Shown here: positions 11,277-23,800 of the stretch, one piece after another
Layout: each line of letters begins with the position of its first letter
Position numbering within the stretch: the first letter of the stretch is position 1
Source: Sclerotinia nivalis
Lineage: Eukaryota; Ascomycota; Leotiomycetes; Helotiales; Sclerotiniaceae
Direction of reading: 5' to 3'
DNA length: 64,000 nucleotides
Assembly (NCBI GenBank): GCA_029531795.1
Contig: JAPEIS010000017.1
Location: 310,001 to 374,000, forward strand
Translations under genes and position numbers: made by a program
Notes under the pieces: model-generated
Seen by the model: the letters and a program-made list of their open reading frames with translations, nothing else
Databases searched by the model: none
Told to the model about the DNA's origin: nothing

Positions 11277-12458
11277 TTAATGATTATTTTTCAAATAACT
11301 ATTTCCACAGGGAATGCCTTTATATCCGCTTGCATTTCTTATAACATCGATTTGTTTCTTTGCTTTGCAGTCTGTAATTCGATAACTAGATTGTTTACAA
11401 AAATGGTATAGATTATGAAGGTATTTGTATTCTCTTTGTATTTGTTTTGGGGTTCTAATTACATCGAGATCCATAGAGTCGCCTTGAATATGAAATACTG
11501 GAAATACTTATCGTTAAGTATAAGTTGAATTAGGTCTCGAAAAGTTTGTATTATAATATTCGTTATCCCGACAATTTTGGCTTTATACTTGGAACTTTTT
11601 TCTCCATCCTTCAATATCAATGAGTTTACAAGAATTTGAATCGCCTTTTATTAATGCCTTCAATTCGTCGGTTACTTTTTGTTTCATTGTGAGGATCATT
11701 TTTCGGGGAGTCTTTCCATTAAATGCACCCAAATATTCCAATTGTGAATAAAAAGAGGGAAATGGGGTTTTTTCGTTCATTTTGAGTTTGTCGAATTTGA
11801 TTGCTGTTTTACGTTCAGCATCAATTGAAATGTAAAGACTATCGAGTTTCTTCAGGAATATATCTACAATAGTAAATTCCGATATATCATCTATGATTCC
11901 TTCAATATCCTTTTGTCTTTCTTATCGAATTGTTCTTTCCAAAAGCGAAACCATATATAACAATTTCTTTTATTCTATATCGAAAACTGCAGGATTGTTT
12001 TTCCAATAGATATGTAAACCCATTTTCCAATCTTCGTATTCGCTTTGTCGATTCAATAGGTCTGTTTTTTCATCTTTGAATGGTTCAGGATTCTTCGTAG
12101 TTTGTTGTAATCGATAGGTTGATACAACAGGGTTTGCACCGATAAATGATTGATCAAATTGTTCCCGAAAAGCAAAGTTCTGAATCATTAATCTCGTATT
12201 AACTATATTGCTTAATTGTAGATCTTCTTGTAGTGCATATATTTCTTATCGGTATTGTTCTGCTTGAACTAACATCCGTTCCGTAAAACTAAACAAATAT
12301 TGTATATATACGATAGCTTCAAGATTCTGTATATTGGTAAACATATCGGAAACAGGGGTTGGATCTTTAAGGTCTCCATTTTCAATACTGGAGAGCTTAT
12401 GTGTAAGCCATTGATAATTAAAGAAAACAGATTTAATATGCTTTCGGAGTTCGGGCAT
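11277..12458 (-). pseudogene. Element B gag remnant
   Basis: Open segments at 12458-12246, 12188-11970, 11780-11583 and 11474-11277 form one Gag. A capsid-like stretch (Y-E-D-W-K-M-G-L-H-I-Y-W near 12030) resembles the retrotransposon Gag core. A zinc-knuckle remnant at about 11415-11370 reads H-x-F-C-K-Q-S-S-Y-R-I-T-D-C, with the first Cys, the Gly and the His all changed by transitions. Gag would form the particle around element RNA. About 12460-12830 upstream is leader with no clear gene. Confidence 0.65.
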
Positions 12459-12832
12459 TGTTTTTGATTGGATTGGGGGTATCGATAGTTCTAATGGGAT
12501 TGATTGAATAATGTCCGATATGGTGATAGATTATTTAAGACGGTCTTAAAAACTGGAGTATAATTGTGAGGTCTTTGATTTCGAATGTATAACGATGTAG
12601 TACTAATTAAATCGAGGTCTGGATCTGAATCTGAGTCTAATTCTGAATCTAGATTTGGGTTTGGGTCTGGATCTGAATTGGAATTGAATTAAGGCGTTGT
12701 TTATTATTCATCAGCGTATTGATAATCGAAGTTTCCGAGTATTTCGTAAGATTGATTATTTGGCAAGACTGGGCTGTCTTTCCCATTCAACAGTAAAGTC
12801 TTTATGAAGGGTAGAATATACTATTACGATAG

Positions 12833-12967
12833 TGATAGGGTGCTTTAAGATATGATGATATTCTACGAAGAAGGAAGAAGGTACTAGGAAGAGCGCCAAC
12901 TATATGGGGGATGGGTGCCTTAGGCAGCCATGCAGACTAGCTAGGAACGGGTTACGAACCCGTGACA
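12833..12967 (-). repeat. 5' LTR of element B (135 bp)
   Basis: Read on the minus strand it starts TGTCACGGG and ends CCCTATCA, giving TG...CA ends. A perfect short hairpin (CGGGTT-ACG-AACCCG) lies near the start. It matches 6163-6297 apart from about four C/T or G/A differences. Confidence 0.9.
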
Positions 12968-12971
12968 ATAG

Positions 12972-14281
12972 TATTCTGGATACAATTGTATTCTTTATAA
13001 AGGAGATCTTTCAAATAGTATTGTAATAACTAAATACATATATATTGAAAATTTTGTATTCTTAGAATACAAATTACTTTCAATTTATTCGAATATTCTT
13101 TTATTTATTTCTGCGAATAACTCTTCTTTGATATATCCAACAATGAATTGTAAAATCAATAAAGCATTCCATTGATCTTATAATTTATCTTTTCCTAAAG
13201 AGAATACAAATGAATTATAATATAAACGTTTAGGATATCTAGGAAAAGAAGCACTTGAATATCTAATATTTGCAGCACGAAACATCAAGATAAAAGGTAT
13301 CATTTGTATCGAATTTATAGATTGTACTCACATTCATACGAAATAGATCATCTCTCGCATATCGAATGATCGTTAACCGCTTCGACCATTCTACAAAATC
13401 CAATAGAATCTTTTTGATTTCGACAAAAGATATACAAATGCATTATGGCTTTTTGTAATCAAAGATATATATAATAATAAGATTTTTTCATATCCTTTTG
13501 ATAGGAAGATCCACAATGAAGTATTTTCCATTATACAAAGCTTTTTTGCTTGGATTCATTATAAATATAATTTAGCAATTGTAGAAATCAAACAGGATAA
13601 CGATACATTTGTTATTGGAATCATAGGAGATACACTCTTCGAAAAATGGATTAAGCAAGAAGGCATTGAATTTGAATTATCCCTTTCTTATATATACAAA
13701 CCCAATAAAGGATCAGAATATATAGAACAAGAAATAATCATCAAATAGATCAAAATGAAAATCACATCGGATTTACTAGACAAATTATAGATAGAAGTGA
13801 TACAAGTTGTAATTTATTTGTACAATATAAGCCCTTTGAAAGTTAAATTCTTCAAATCTTCAAATGAGATATTCGATATATAATTTCATAATTATCTTTG
13901 CAAAGATAATCTTTTATTCATAAAGAAAATATCAGACGATCTTTGTCCCAATTGAAATAGGATCTACAGATACAGATACAGAGTTTATCCTTTGAATAAA
14001 AACAGAAAGGCTGGATTCAACAGAAGATAATACAAAATCAATCCTCGAGTATATATTGGATATCTGATGAGCTATATCCCAAGTATATTAATCTACTGTA
14101 TATAGATATCCAAGTTCGATAGAATTATTATTACTCGGAATATCATATTCAATGAAGATTTCACTTACCGTATAGATTCCATCAATCAAATAATTAATAT
14201 TTATAATACAGAAAAGCTCAAACAATTAGTAAAAGCCTTCGATATATAGGACTATATAGAAATGAACAGAACGATTATTCA
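12972..14281 (+). pseudogene. Copia element J: integrase half
   Basis: From about 13200 the plus strand reads as a Ty1/copia integrase. A degraded zinc finger (L-G-x-L-G-K-E-A, later C-T-H-I-H-T) comes first. Next are a Leu-Phe-Asp-Phe block with the first Asp changed, the Q-D-N-D-T-F block holding the second Asp, and W-I-K-Q-E-G-I-E-F-E followed by S-E-Y-I-E-Q-E with the Glu. Then comes the R-V-Y-I-G-Y-L block typical of the copia integrase C-terminus (about 14055). Stops stand at Gln and Trp codons. 12972-13200 is AT-rich with nothing certain. The frame is cut off by the LTR of E1. An RT half that may be its continuation starts at 50821. Confidence 0.75.
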
Positions 14282-14524
14282 TATTGGTATTCACGTGCTC
14301 TTAAAGCATGTGATCCTCACTTAAGCGAAGGCTTCTATATTGAGGCCATTCGCACTCAATGGTTCTTTCGAACCTTGATGCGCAATATAACCTTTAATTT
14401 AGAGGTCAATTGCGTAGCAATCCAAGTGACCTCACAGGAATCTCTTTTGTGAATAACCTCAATACGATCGAAAACGTTTTCTATCAATTCTATCGGATAC
14501 AACGATCATAGAATCGTACCGACA
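14282..14524 (+). repeat. 5' LTR of copia element E1 (243 bp)
   Basis: It starts TATTGGTA and ends TACCGACA, inverted ends once C/T and G/A changes are allowed. Copies at 52718-52960 (243 bp) and from 63797 to the window end run in the opposite orientation. Confidence 0.88.
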
Positions 14525-15089
14525 TTAATTAATGATTACAAATTAGACTATTTTCAAAATCTTTTCGAAAACTCCGAATAAGTTCATTTTTCATTCTTTT
14601 CATTCAATAACGATTTCTACAATACTTCAACTCTCTTTTATATACCATTTGTATTATTATCAATCCTCTCTTTCAAAATCCTATTTCAAATTTATTATTT
14701 TCGAACTCGAATCGATTTAAATTTTATATTACCATTACGAAAACTCCGAATAACTTCAATTTTTCATATCTACTATCATTACTTATTCGAATTCTATCAT
14801 TCACTCTCTTCCTTATTCAAATCCGATCCACTTTCTCTTTATTCGATCAATCAGAAAAGCCGAAAGCTATTGTAACCTCGGTATATATATTATTCCGAAA
14901 TCTTTCGATTCATTTCGATTCATTTCGTTTAATTTTCTACTCAAAAACTTTCGAAAACGTTACTCCCGTTATTGTACTACAATCAACCTGTTTTCAGATA
15001 CATTTTGAGTATATTTTTGCTACGAAAACCTGATTCGGAAATCATTCTTTGTATTGTGCTACAATCTACCTTGATTTACTTTTGGTGAA
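14525..15089 (+). other. Leader of copia element E1
   Basis: This is 565 bp between the LTR and the first gag-like frame. It contains no coding frame I trust. The phrase CGAAAACTCCGAATAA occurs twice (about 14566 and 14738). The same leader is present in reverse at about 63249-63796, which confirms that it is element sequence. Confidence 0.6.
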
Positions 15090-16760
15090 ATGTCACTAAG
15101 TAATGAATCTTCTTCGAATTGCATCATTTTTGATGGAATTTCGATTACTTCGTTTCAATCTTTTCAAATTTTCGTACTACTACACTATATTCAACCTTTA
15201 CGATTGATACAATCCTCTCATTCTAACAATTTTTCGAATCTCTTTGGAAAATTTTCGAAACGCTACATCTATTCTATACTATACATTATCAACCTCATTA
15301 TCGATCATTATTATCAAAATATATAATCTCCCTTTTTCAAAAACCTTATTCTTTTCAATTCTTTCTTTTCTTTATCATGTGTATTATATAATTATACACT
15401 ACGAAACTATAGCTACAACTAGCTCTCTTATCATTATAGACAAGTTTAAACTTATAGAACAAGTTCACAAAGCTTTAAAAAAGAAATACGATTCCATTAT
15501 TAATTCTAACGAAAAAGAACAGAATTCAGTATAGGAATACATTTTACTTTGTGATTATCAATATTAATATACTAGGATATATAATATAGAAGTTAGTAGT
15601 ACTTTTAAGAAGGATTTTAAGGATTGAACAATAGAGAATTTCATTCTAGTTCGTTATCTTTATTTAGTATTTCTTCGAAACGTTCTTTGTGAGAACGGTT
15701 TCTACATCAGTAAGGTTGATAAAGATGCTTTGGGAAAAAATCTCGTTGATACTTTTGTTTACAAGTATTCTATATGAACAAATGAGCAATTGCGAGAATG
15801 GCTTTTATGTTTTTTGAATATAACGTTTTCTATACTTCGATACTATCTCGAAAAGCTTACTTTGATCGATGTATATGATTCTTCAATCTTTAATAACATT
15901 ATCGATATTAAAAAAAACATTAATCAAATTGAATCATTTCAAGATTATAGCAACAATGATCTATTTTAAATGATTGGTTTTTATACTACTATTTCTGAAA
16001 AGGACGAGAAAATTACTCAAAGTATTATAAATCTTAACAAGCTTTATAATAAAAATATAAAATACAATGGTTCCAATAATAGTATTCAATATAAATTCGT
16101 CATTTTCTACAATCAATATAATAAAATCAATTTATTCTTTTTCTATTACAGTTTAACCCTTTTTATAATGTTATAGGACGAAATATTAAGCTTCTATTTC
16201 ACTATCGTTAGCCTTTGCAAACTATCTTTTAACAAAAGTATACACTATATATATAATTACTTCGAAAATCAAGAATATCAATGAACAATTTTCATCAAAT
16301 AAGTATTTATTATATTAACTTCAATTCAAAAAGACAATTCTACCGCTACTACTCTCGAATACTTCGAAAAACTAATCAATACACTTCGGGATCTTCGATT
16401 CAATCTTTCTATTGATTAACAAAATGAATCTTCTATATTATTGAAGATCATTATTGTTTATTATTTTCATTCTATATATAAAATAACTTGCTCTAACCCT
16501 ATCTCGATCTATACAAACCAAATCAGCAAGATACATTCCAGCATTATGATTTACGATCTTCTATTCAATAACAATCTATAATTATAGCTTCAGGAAAAAT
16601 CTTTCTTCGAATTCAATCCTTTTCAAAAGGAAGCATATTATACAAACCAGACTTATAAAAGCAATCGAAGAATTCTATCTCATTTTTCAGATCTTAATAT
16701 AAAATTCCAAAGCAAAAAGTGTTGTAGATACTATATTTATAAGAAAGAAAATTATTGATC
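15090..16760 (+). pseudogene. E1 gag remnant
   Basis: Several open stretches (15090-15326, 15244-15534, 15970-16176) and the matching reverse region in E2 (about 60300-58880, then 58520-56700 around an insertion) form a Gag-type protein. A segment rich in Lys, Asp and Asn (E-K-D-E-K-I-T-Q-S-I-I-N near 16000) is conserved in both copies. A degraded zinc knuckle (C-R-Y-Y-I-x-K-K-E-N) is seen near 16720, with Cys changed to Tyr and Gly to Glu. I infer Gag from position and the knuckle, not from a recognised capsid fold. Confidence 0.5.
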
Positions 16761-17091
16761 AATTAATCATTTTATCAAAGAACAAAAGAAAGCTAGACAA
16801 TATTATTAAGAACTTGTTAGAATTAAATAATCTGAATGCACTTCTATTTTCAAACATTCGTACCACTAATATATTATAGACGAATACAATACAATTACTT
16901 CTTCGGATAAATAATTTATTCTTCTTATAAAGAAATACAAAAACTCTTTACAAAAGAACCCTTAGAAAGAATTAAATGATAACTCTGATCTCGAAGGATT
17001 TTTCAATGAATTCATCTTTTCAAAAGCTTAAAAGACTATTATCGAATTTTATAACAATATTGTTATCTATTTTTTAAGAACTACAATTTTA

Positions 17092-17490
17092 TTGTTAATT
17101 CAAATTTTCTTCAATTATCATTATTCAAATAAAGAATTCATCAGTATCATAATTGATTCAAAAGCTTTAATCAAATCTATTACTAATATATATCAAATTG
17201 AGACTTTACAGAAATTCATCGATATCATAATTATATCAAACTTTAATTCTAATACTAATTTCGTTTTCAAAATTAGTAATACTAATTCAAAGAGAACTAT
17301 AATACTTGATATACCTATAAATAATATTACCTTTCATATCGTAGATATCTATACCCTATTCCTTTTATCATTTACAAATATAAATCGACTTTATATAGTC
17401 TTTGATAATCTTAACAATATTATTATAGACTTCAAAGGAAATTATATCTATTCTGTAATTAAAAGGTTCAGTTATATATTTCTTTTATAG
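17092..17490 (+). pseudogene. E1 protease region
   Basis: An open 132-codon frame lies between gag and integrase, with an I-I-I-D-S-K-A-L segment at the place of the copia D-S-G-A motif (Gly changed to Lys or lost). It is conserved in E2 at 56383-55985 (minus), where the same place reads I-I-I-D-L-E-V. Position and the remnant motif support an aspartic protease; the catalytic triplet is gone in both copies. The uninterrupted frame probably reflects few mutable codons. Confidence 0.5.
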
Positions 17491-17559
17491 AATATCACTT
17501 CTTTTTTTAATCCAATAGAAATATATTTATCTATTCTATTCTTTTATTTTATCGATATA

Positions 17560-18660
17560 GAACTTCGAAGATTATATTATCGATTTGATTATCCTTCTAT
17601 AGAGAAACTATATAATATCCTGAAACATACTGACTATAATAAATATATTGAAAAAGAACTTCGTAAATTCAACAAATTTTGCCATTTCTGTTAAAAATAT
17701 AATAGATTCTTAAAACGATTCAAATTTATATTACACAACAATATTGAATTCAATTTCATAGTTTATATCGATATTATATATTTAAACAAAAAATCAGTTC
17801 TGTATATTATCGATCAAATAATACATTTCCAAATTGTACGATTTCTATTTAATATTTCAGCAATTACAACTTGGAATACTCTCAAAAAATACTGGATCAA
17901 CATCTATATTGGATTTCCAGATTATCTAATTCACAATACCGAAAAGAATTTCATCGGAAAAAAATTCATAGATTGAACTTTATCTATAAATACTATAACG
18001 AAATCAATTTCTATTGAATCCCATTGATCAATTAGCATTGTTGAATAATATTATACATTTCTTCACTATGTATACGAAATCATCACTAGAGAAATAGTTC
18101 AAGAACCTGATATTACACGGGATATACATCTTCAAATAATTATGAAAGCTATAAATGATTTAATTAATCCGGATGGTTTAGTTCCTACACTATTTGTATT
18201 TGAAACATATCCTAGAATCTCTAATCTAGACCTTTCAAGTTCTATCATTTTGTAACGAATTGTAGCTATTGAAAAAACTATACAAGAGATTTATAAACTC
18301 TATATACAAAAATAAATTAATAATACCTTAAATCAACGAAATAGTTTTTCAACAGACCATATTCACGATCTCCCTCTCAATTCTGATATTTTAATATAAC
18401 GAGAGGTTATTATTTCAAAGAAAAGCAAATAGAAAGATCTATTCCTTTTCTTTGGAATTAATAACGAAACTTGTAGAATTCAACTTCCTAACGGAATTAC
18501 TGAATTCAGAAATACTATTATAAAACTATACTATTTCAATCCGAAAGAAGCAATAGATCTACCTGATAATCCTGATAAGGAAATCAATTCTTTTAATAAT
18601 CCAGAATCAACCAATCAAAATCCAGATTCATCAAATCCAGTATAAAAGCCTGATCGAAAT
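17560..18660 (+). pseudogene. E1 integrase
   Basis: The zinc-binding part reads R-L-Y-Y-R-F-D-Y-P (where H-x3-H is expected) followed by F-C-H-F-C (about 17670-17690). The core shows I-V-Y-I-D-I-I-Y-L with the first Asp near 17770, an I-H-N-T-E-K-N-F block where the second Asp stood, and E-S-H-W-S-I-S-I-V-E with the catalytic Glu near 18045. The downstream linker carries a Pro/Asn-rich stretch (about 18560-18650). E2 carries the same region at about 55930-54900. Stops at Gln and Arg codons break it. Confidence 0.7.
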
Positions 18661-18769
18661 ACAATCGTTCATATAATAGCATCCTTTATACCTACTATCA
18701 TCTGTTTTGTTAATTATATTATATAATATTCTTTAAATCGAATTGAAATCCTGATAGTTCATCAATATT

Positions 18770-19605
18770 TTTCGGAAATACCATTAATATCAAACTCTGA
18801 TTTAATTATTTTCTTAGCAAGCGAAAATCTTGAAACTATCTCATCCAAACCTAAGTTTGTCGACTCTCGTAAAAAAGAGATCGAAGGATTATTGGAAAAA
18901 GGAACTTTCGAAAACGTTCTTATCTCTTCAATTCCCACCAGAACTCGTATCTTCGAAAGCCGATTCGTCGATGAGATCAAACATATCAAAACCGATAAAG
19001 CAATAGAGAAATCACAATTAATAATTCAAATATATAACAATATTAGAAAAGAAACTATTTTGATTTAATCTCCAACTTTACAAAAGGTTAATCAACAGAA
19101 ACTATTAATCCTAACTTTAATTTTTAAGCCAAAGAACATCTATATTTACCTCTATAATATCTTACAAGTCTATATTCAGACTACAATAAAACTAAATCGA
19201 TTATTTTATATTTATCTTCTTTAGGAAATATATCTTTTATAGGATATCGTTTTTCAAATAAAGAAATTTTTATATAGTATTACAGAATCAGATAATTATT
19301 GATTCAAAATATACTATAATCATTATACGAATCGTTTTGGCCTTACAATTTCAATCTACAATTATTGTCTTCTTCATCGAAACAACGATATACTTACATT
19401 TGTTAGTATTCAAATCGACGATATATTTATTGTCGTCGACAAAACATTTATTGAATTAAAATAGAAACAATTCAAAGCTATCAACTTTTAAACAAAAAAT
19501 CGTAAAATGTTAATAAAGACAAATTCTCTCAAATTCAATAAAGTTGTTATATCATTGATCGATAATATTATTAATCTAATTCAAAAGCAATATTACAAGA
19601 ATCTT
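18770..19605 (+). pseudogene. E1 reverse transcriptase, truncated
   Basis: Copia-type RT (RVT_2-like). The frame has K-E-I-E-G-L-L-E-K-G-T-F-E-N-V near 18870-18915, the F-x-S-R-F-V-D-E-I-K-H block near 18960, and the active site at 19411-19422 reading Gln-Ile-Asp-Asp, with both Asp present. It ends at 19605 in mid-domain, where G1 begins; E2 continues past this point to RNase H. Several TAA and TAG codons replace Gln. Confidence 0.78.
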
Positions 19606-20544
19606 CAACAGATACCGTACCAAAAAGGAGGCAGGTAATGTGACTCCAAAAGGGTCTATATAACCACTCCAATTCAATCTAGTTTAATAAAAAATGCGTA
19701 ACTTCAATTTATCATTTTGTATTTGTTTCCATTGTGTTTATTAGTGATCTATATAGGGATCTATAGATATCTAATATATCGCTAATATCTCTTTGTTTAC
19801 AGATTTATATTTTATTTTCTTTTCGAAAAAACTATTTTTTGAACTTTCTTTTTAGGGTTATTGGTTGGTATATTAAACCTTAACAATTCGATCATTTTAA
19901 AGAAGCAAAACAGAGCTATCGTAGTATAGATTCGTTATTTGCGGAATTACCAATTTATATATAGAATCCCTGATTTTTGATTTGTTTAAAGTATTGATCT
20001 TTCGTTGTATTAGAATATTTCTTTTCAGAGATCTTAATCTAATACAGTAGTCGCATTTTTAGGAATAAGTTTAGTACCATCTTTTTATAAAAAACTTTAA
20101 TTTTTCGATATCGAATTTCCTTTTGATTTCGAATCTTCGAAATATTTATATTTCTTATAGTTGAAAAACAAAAGATTCAATCTAGAGACCAATTCCGAAA
20201 TCTATTCCAAATATCGACAAATTGTTATTCGTTTTTATCAATATCTTTCTGATTTTGATTTATAAGAACGAGTATATTATACATTTTTTATTAAAGAATT
20301 TCTCTTTTCGATTTATAATCCTTCAGAATCTTTACGAATAAAACTTTTAGAATTCGAAATATATCTTTTATTGAATTATTTAAAAGAATTTAATTTGTTT
20401 CTTATTATACTTTTATTTTTTTCCTTCAATCTTTTCAATTCGAATTTTCAAATTACAAATATATCGATATTCGATGATACTAAAGTTGAAGAGTTTTGGA
20501 ACAAGATCAATATCGATTCAATATCTGAATTTGATTATTATAAT
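19606..20544 (+). mobile_element. 5' end of Ty3-like element G1
   Basis: It begins about GATACCGTACC and matches, in reverse, the end of G2 at 50811-49877 with only transition-type differences at the edge. From about 20100 the plus strand encodes a gag-like protein (…F-W-N-K-I-N-I-D-S-I near 20490). This continues after removal of element H into the gag on the minus strand at 24856. The LTR boundary inside 19606-20100 cannot be fixed from this sequence. It ends at 20544 with ATAAT, a duplication shared with 24852-24856 (ATTAT, the complement). Confidence 0.65.
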
Positions 20545-20829
20545 TGTTAAGATCACATAGGCAAAGAATCAATTAGTCGTAAAACCGTAGCCAAACTTTT
20601 CATTACCCTTTCTAATCATAAATAAACTATTACTTTTAAGTTCAATCAATAAAGAGATATCAGAACGCCTATAGTTCGCCACCATTCCTGTCCTTTCATA
20701 AGCAATACAAAGAAGCTTGTTTACTAAACATTCCAAACTGATCGATGACGTTCCTACGCTGATGATTCGAAATGAGAACGCCTCCGTTTAGGTTTCTTGT
20801 TTTGACGAAACTGTTGCGTGATCGTAACA
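20545..20829 (-). repeat. LTR of element H, inverted copy (285 bp)
   Basis: A 285-bp LTR, exactly the length of the two LTRs of element H (24857-25141 and 33810-34094), but reversed. It starts TGTTAAGATC and ends GATCGTAACA on the plus strand. Its flanks do not match each other (ATAAT left, GATAT right), yet each matches a flank of the other H LTRs. It marks one breakpoint of an inversion. Confidence 0.92.
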
Positions 20830-23800
20830 GATATACTTTATAATTAAGATGAGAGAGAAACTTGTGAATATTTTGAGATAAAGTATAATAATTATTTGGT
20901 ATTTGTTCTATAATTTTCGAATAATCGAAAACTATATATCTTTCAAAATCAGATTTATGAGAAGAAAGATTTTTGGGATATTCAATATTTGGTTTATCAA
21001 TTATTAATAATATTATTGATTAATCGGAAAGTTTACTATTGGCTACTATAGTATATTCATATATATAATATTTGTACTTTTTAGATATAATCTTATTAGA
21101 TCAAAATATGTATTGAGAATTGTATCTAGATCTTTTTCTATTTTTATAAGGAAGAGTATCTGATTTGAATTGTATTCAATAAATATAAAAAGGAGTAGAA
21201 GGAATATAAACTAATTTTGTAATGTTTAAATCCTTGTAGGTATAAAGAAATCAAATAATTCTTAATCGAAGTTTATCTATTGTTAAAAGATTTATATCGA
21301 TTTCATTTTTTTGAAATTATTTATTAATAATATCTAATGAATCTATAGATATTTTTCGAGGAATTGGTTTTTTATCTATAGAATATATATATATTTTTGA
21401 AGGGTCTAATTGAAAAGTAAAAGTTTGATTGATCGAAATATATTGATTTCTTTTTTGAGGAAGTAATTTGAGATGTTTGGAATCTGTTTTATAAGAAAAG
21501 TCGAGTTGATATAAAATTTCGAGTGATATATATAGATTATTCATTTGAAAGATTGTATTAAGAGTATATAATAATTGAGCTTTCGAAAAGGAAGATATAA
21601 TATAATAACGATATTTCTGATAATCGAAACTATAATCTTGATTTTCGGCAAAAATCTTTGAAAAAGTATTTTCTTCGAAGTTATTTAATGATTAAAGGAA
21701 TATATCCTTTGTTGAATAAGATAATCTAGATTGTATAAACTTTTGAGAAGATCGAATATATAAAAAGTCTTTATCCTGGATTTCTTTAAATCCTTTAATA
21801 CTGATTTTCGAAGAAAAAGAAAATAGTTTTGAATTATACTGAGGATTCAAAAGTTTAAAGAATCTTGTAAATCATCTGAATCTGAATAATCATTTTGAGA
21901 TTCTGAAATAGATTTAGAAAAGGAATCAAATGCTTCTTTGGATATTTCTTCGGAATCTATTGAATCAGAAGAGTTTCCTGATGAATTAGATTCTTATTGA
22001 TCTTCAAATCGTACCATCTTCGGAATCGGTTTGATCTTGAATACAAAATTATCAATATTTCTATCGGCAATTTCAAAATTCATCGAAATTTCAGCATTTA
22101 GAACAGTTGTTTGATACTTTGGATCGATTGGATATAAAATGAGTTAATGAGAAAAAGATTGTTTGAATTTCGGAATCTGAATAAGTATTCTTTTCTCGCC
22201 CAAATCTTTGTTTCTAATAGAAAAAGTAGAATTAAAGATATCAATATAATCTTTGATTATATAAAACCATAATAGATCTAATAAAAGAATCTTTTGATCC
22301 TTATTAGAATTATTTTTCTTATCAGAATAAATGAAAGTATGAATAACTTGTCGAATTCCTTCGATTGTAAGATCAATAATAGTATATTCTTTCAGATCTG
22401 TATCAATTCTATTAACAACTTTTATAGAGATATTGTTATTGGATTGAATTTTATATTGATATAAATCTAAATGATCAACGAAAATAGGAAAAACAATATT
22501 ACCATTAGAATTTTGATCAATAATACAATTGGATTTATTTATGATAACCTTTATCGAAGATAATCCTGGTAAAATATATATTCCCTTAATTCGGAAAGAA
22601 CGATCTTTATCTGTAATACGAATAATAATCGGAGTAACTAGGTAGTTTATAGTATTAATCCTTTCTAAATTAATCATTTGTCAATCGTTCTTGAAAAAAA
22701 TACTGAAACTTGATAGATTGTATTTGGGATTCTTTTGTTTATAAAGGAAATACTATCAAATTTGATTAGGAGAAAAATAAATCAAATAATTCTGAATAAA
22801 TCTATATCGAATTAGATATATTAACTCAAGATCTGAGTTCGTAATTGAATTCTGATTTAATTGATCAAATTGATCAAATTGATCAAATTAACCATTTTGA
22901 CCGAATTGATTATTTTGATCGGGATTACCCTAATCTTTATTCTGAATTGAAGCTGAAAAAGCTAAAAAAAACTTCTAATTTATGAATAATCATTAGTTTC
23001 TTCTTTTTAATTGAATTTTCTCGAATAGTAAGATATCTAAAATGCTTGACAACATTCGGAGAGATCTAACAAAAATCTAAAAGATTAATTTTTTCAAAAT
23101 TTAATATAAAACGTTGTATAAATATCTTATAATCCATTAATCCTTATCCTTATCTATCAACGATATTGGAGAATAATTTAGGATCTCTAAAGTGTCTTTT
23201 ACAATTGTTAATAGAAATTGTATATTTTAAAAAAGAAATAAATAATCGAACTTCCGATAATAATAATTCAGCTTAACGAACTTTTGGAAAAGGAATAAAA
23301 ACTTGTAATTATGAAAGTATTATTGGTACTTTAAAAATAGTATTTTTATTTCAATTACAAATATAAGATACAAAAAGATTCTTATTCTGTTTACAAATTT
23401 CTTTTTGTAATTGAAGAAAAAAACAAATATCTTTAGATTCTAATGAAACAATAGGATGGGGTTTCTTTCGTTGTAAAACAATTGTGTAAAAGATAATCTC
23501 GTTTTCAAAATCTTTTTGATCATTAATATCGTTTGAATTAATTTCTTCAACAAAACCTTATTCAAATATTTATATAAAATTAATCGAATTATTGAAGAAT
23601 CCTTAATCTAAATAATCTGAAGAATTATTGAATTTGTTATCTAGAATAGTATTATAAAAAGTAATATCTAAATTATAAATATTATTTAATTAAAAAAGAA
23701 ATATCTTTATCAATTTTTAGTTTTCTATAATAATTAATACGAATTCGATCTGATTTTCTCGAACTAATTGTATCGGTTTAATTAGTACTAGATTTTTCTG

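Larger units (their letters stand above)
6163..12967 (-). mobile_element. Ty3/gypsy chromodomain element B, full length
   Basis: A 6.8-kb element lies on the minus strand between two 135-bp LTRs (5' LTR 12833-12967, 3' LTR 6163-6297). Flanking bases are GTAG (6159-6162) and ATAG (12968-12971), a 4-bp target duplication if one G-to-A change is allowed. Gag, protease, RT, RNase H, integrase and chromodomain are in Ty3 order. Stops at Gln and Trp codons are common, but several frames of 60-119 codons survive, so it is less decayed than element D. The two LTRs differ by about four transitions. Confidence 0.9.
14282..19605 (+). mobile_element. Copia element E1, 3' part missing
   Basis: The order is 5' LTR (14282-14524), leader, gag, protease, integrase and most of RT, all in Ty1/copia order on the plus strand. 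It stops at 19605 inside RT, where G1 begins; no 3' LTR follows. A second copy, E2 (52718 to beyond 64000, minus), continues through RNase H to a 3' LTR, so the family is well defined. The left flank is ATTCA (14277-14281). RIP-type stops are dense. The rest of E1 was either displaced by G1 or deleted. Confidence 0.85.

Noticed and set aside
12833..12967. tRNA-like TpsiC arm (GGGTT...AACCC) suggesting a tRNA or SINE
   Set aside because: No acceptor, D or anticodon arm; the same 135 bp occurs at both ends of element B with target duplications, so it is the LTR.
14282..14524. E1 LTR as a solo LTR inserted in copia J
   Set aside because: The right flank (TTAAT) does not match ATTCA, and the sequence to its right is the E leader and gag, matching E2.
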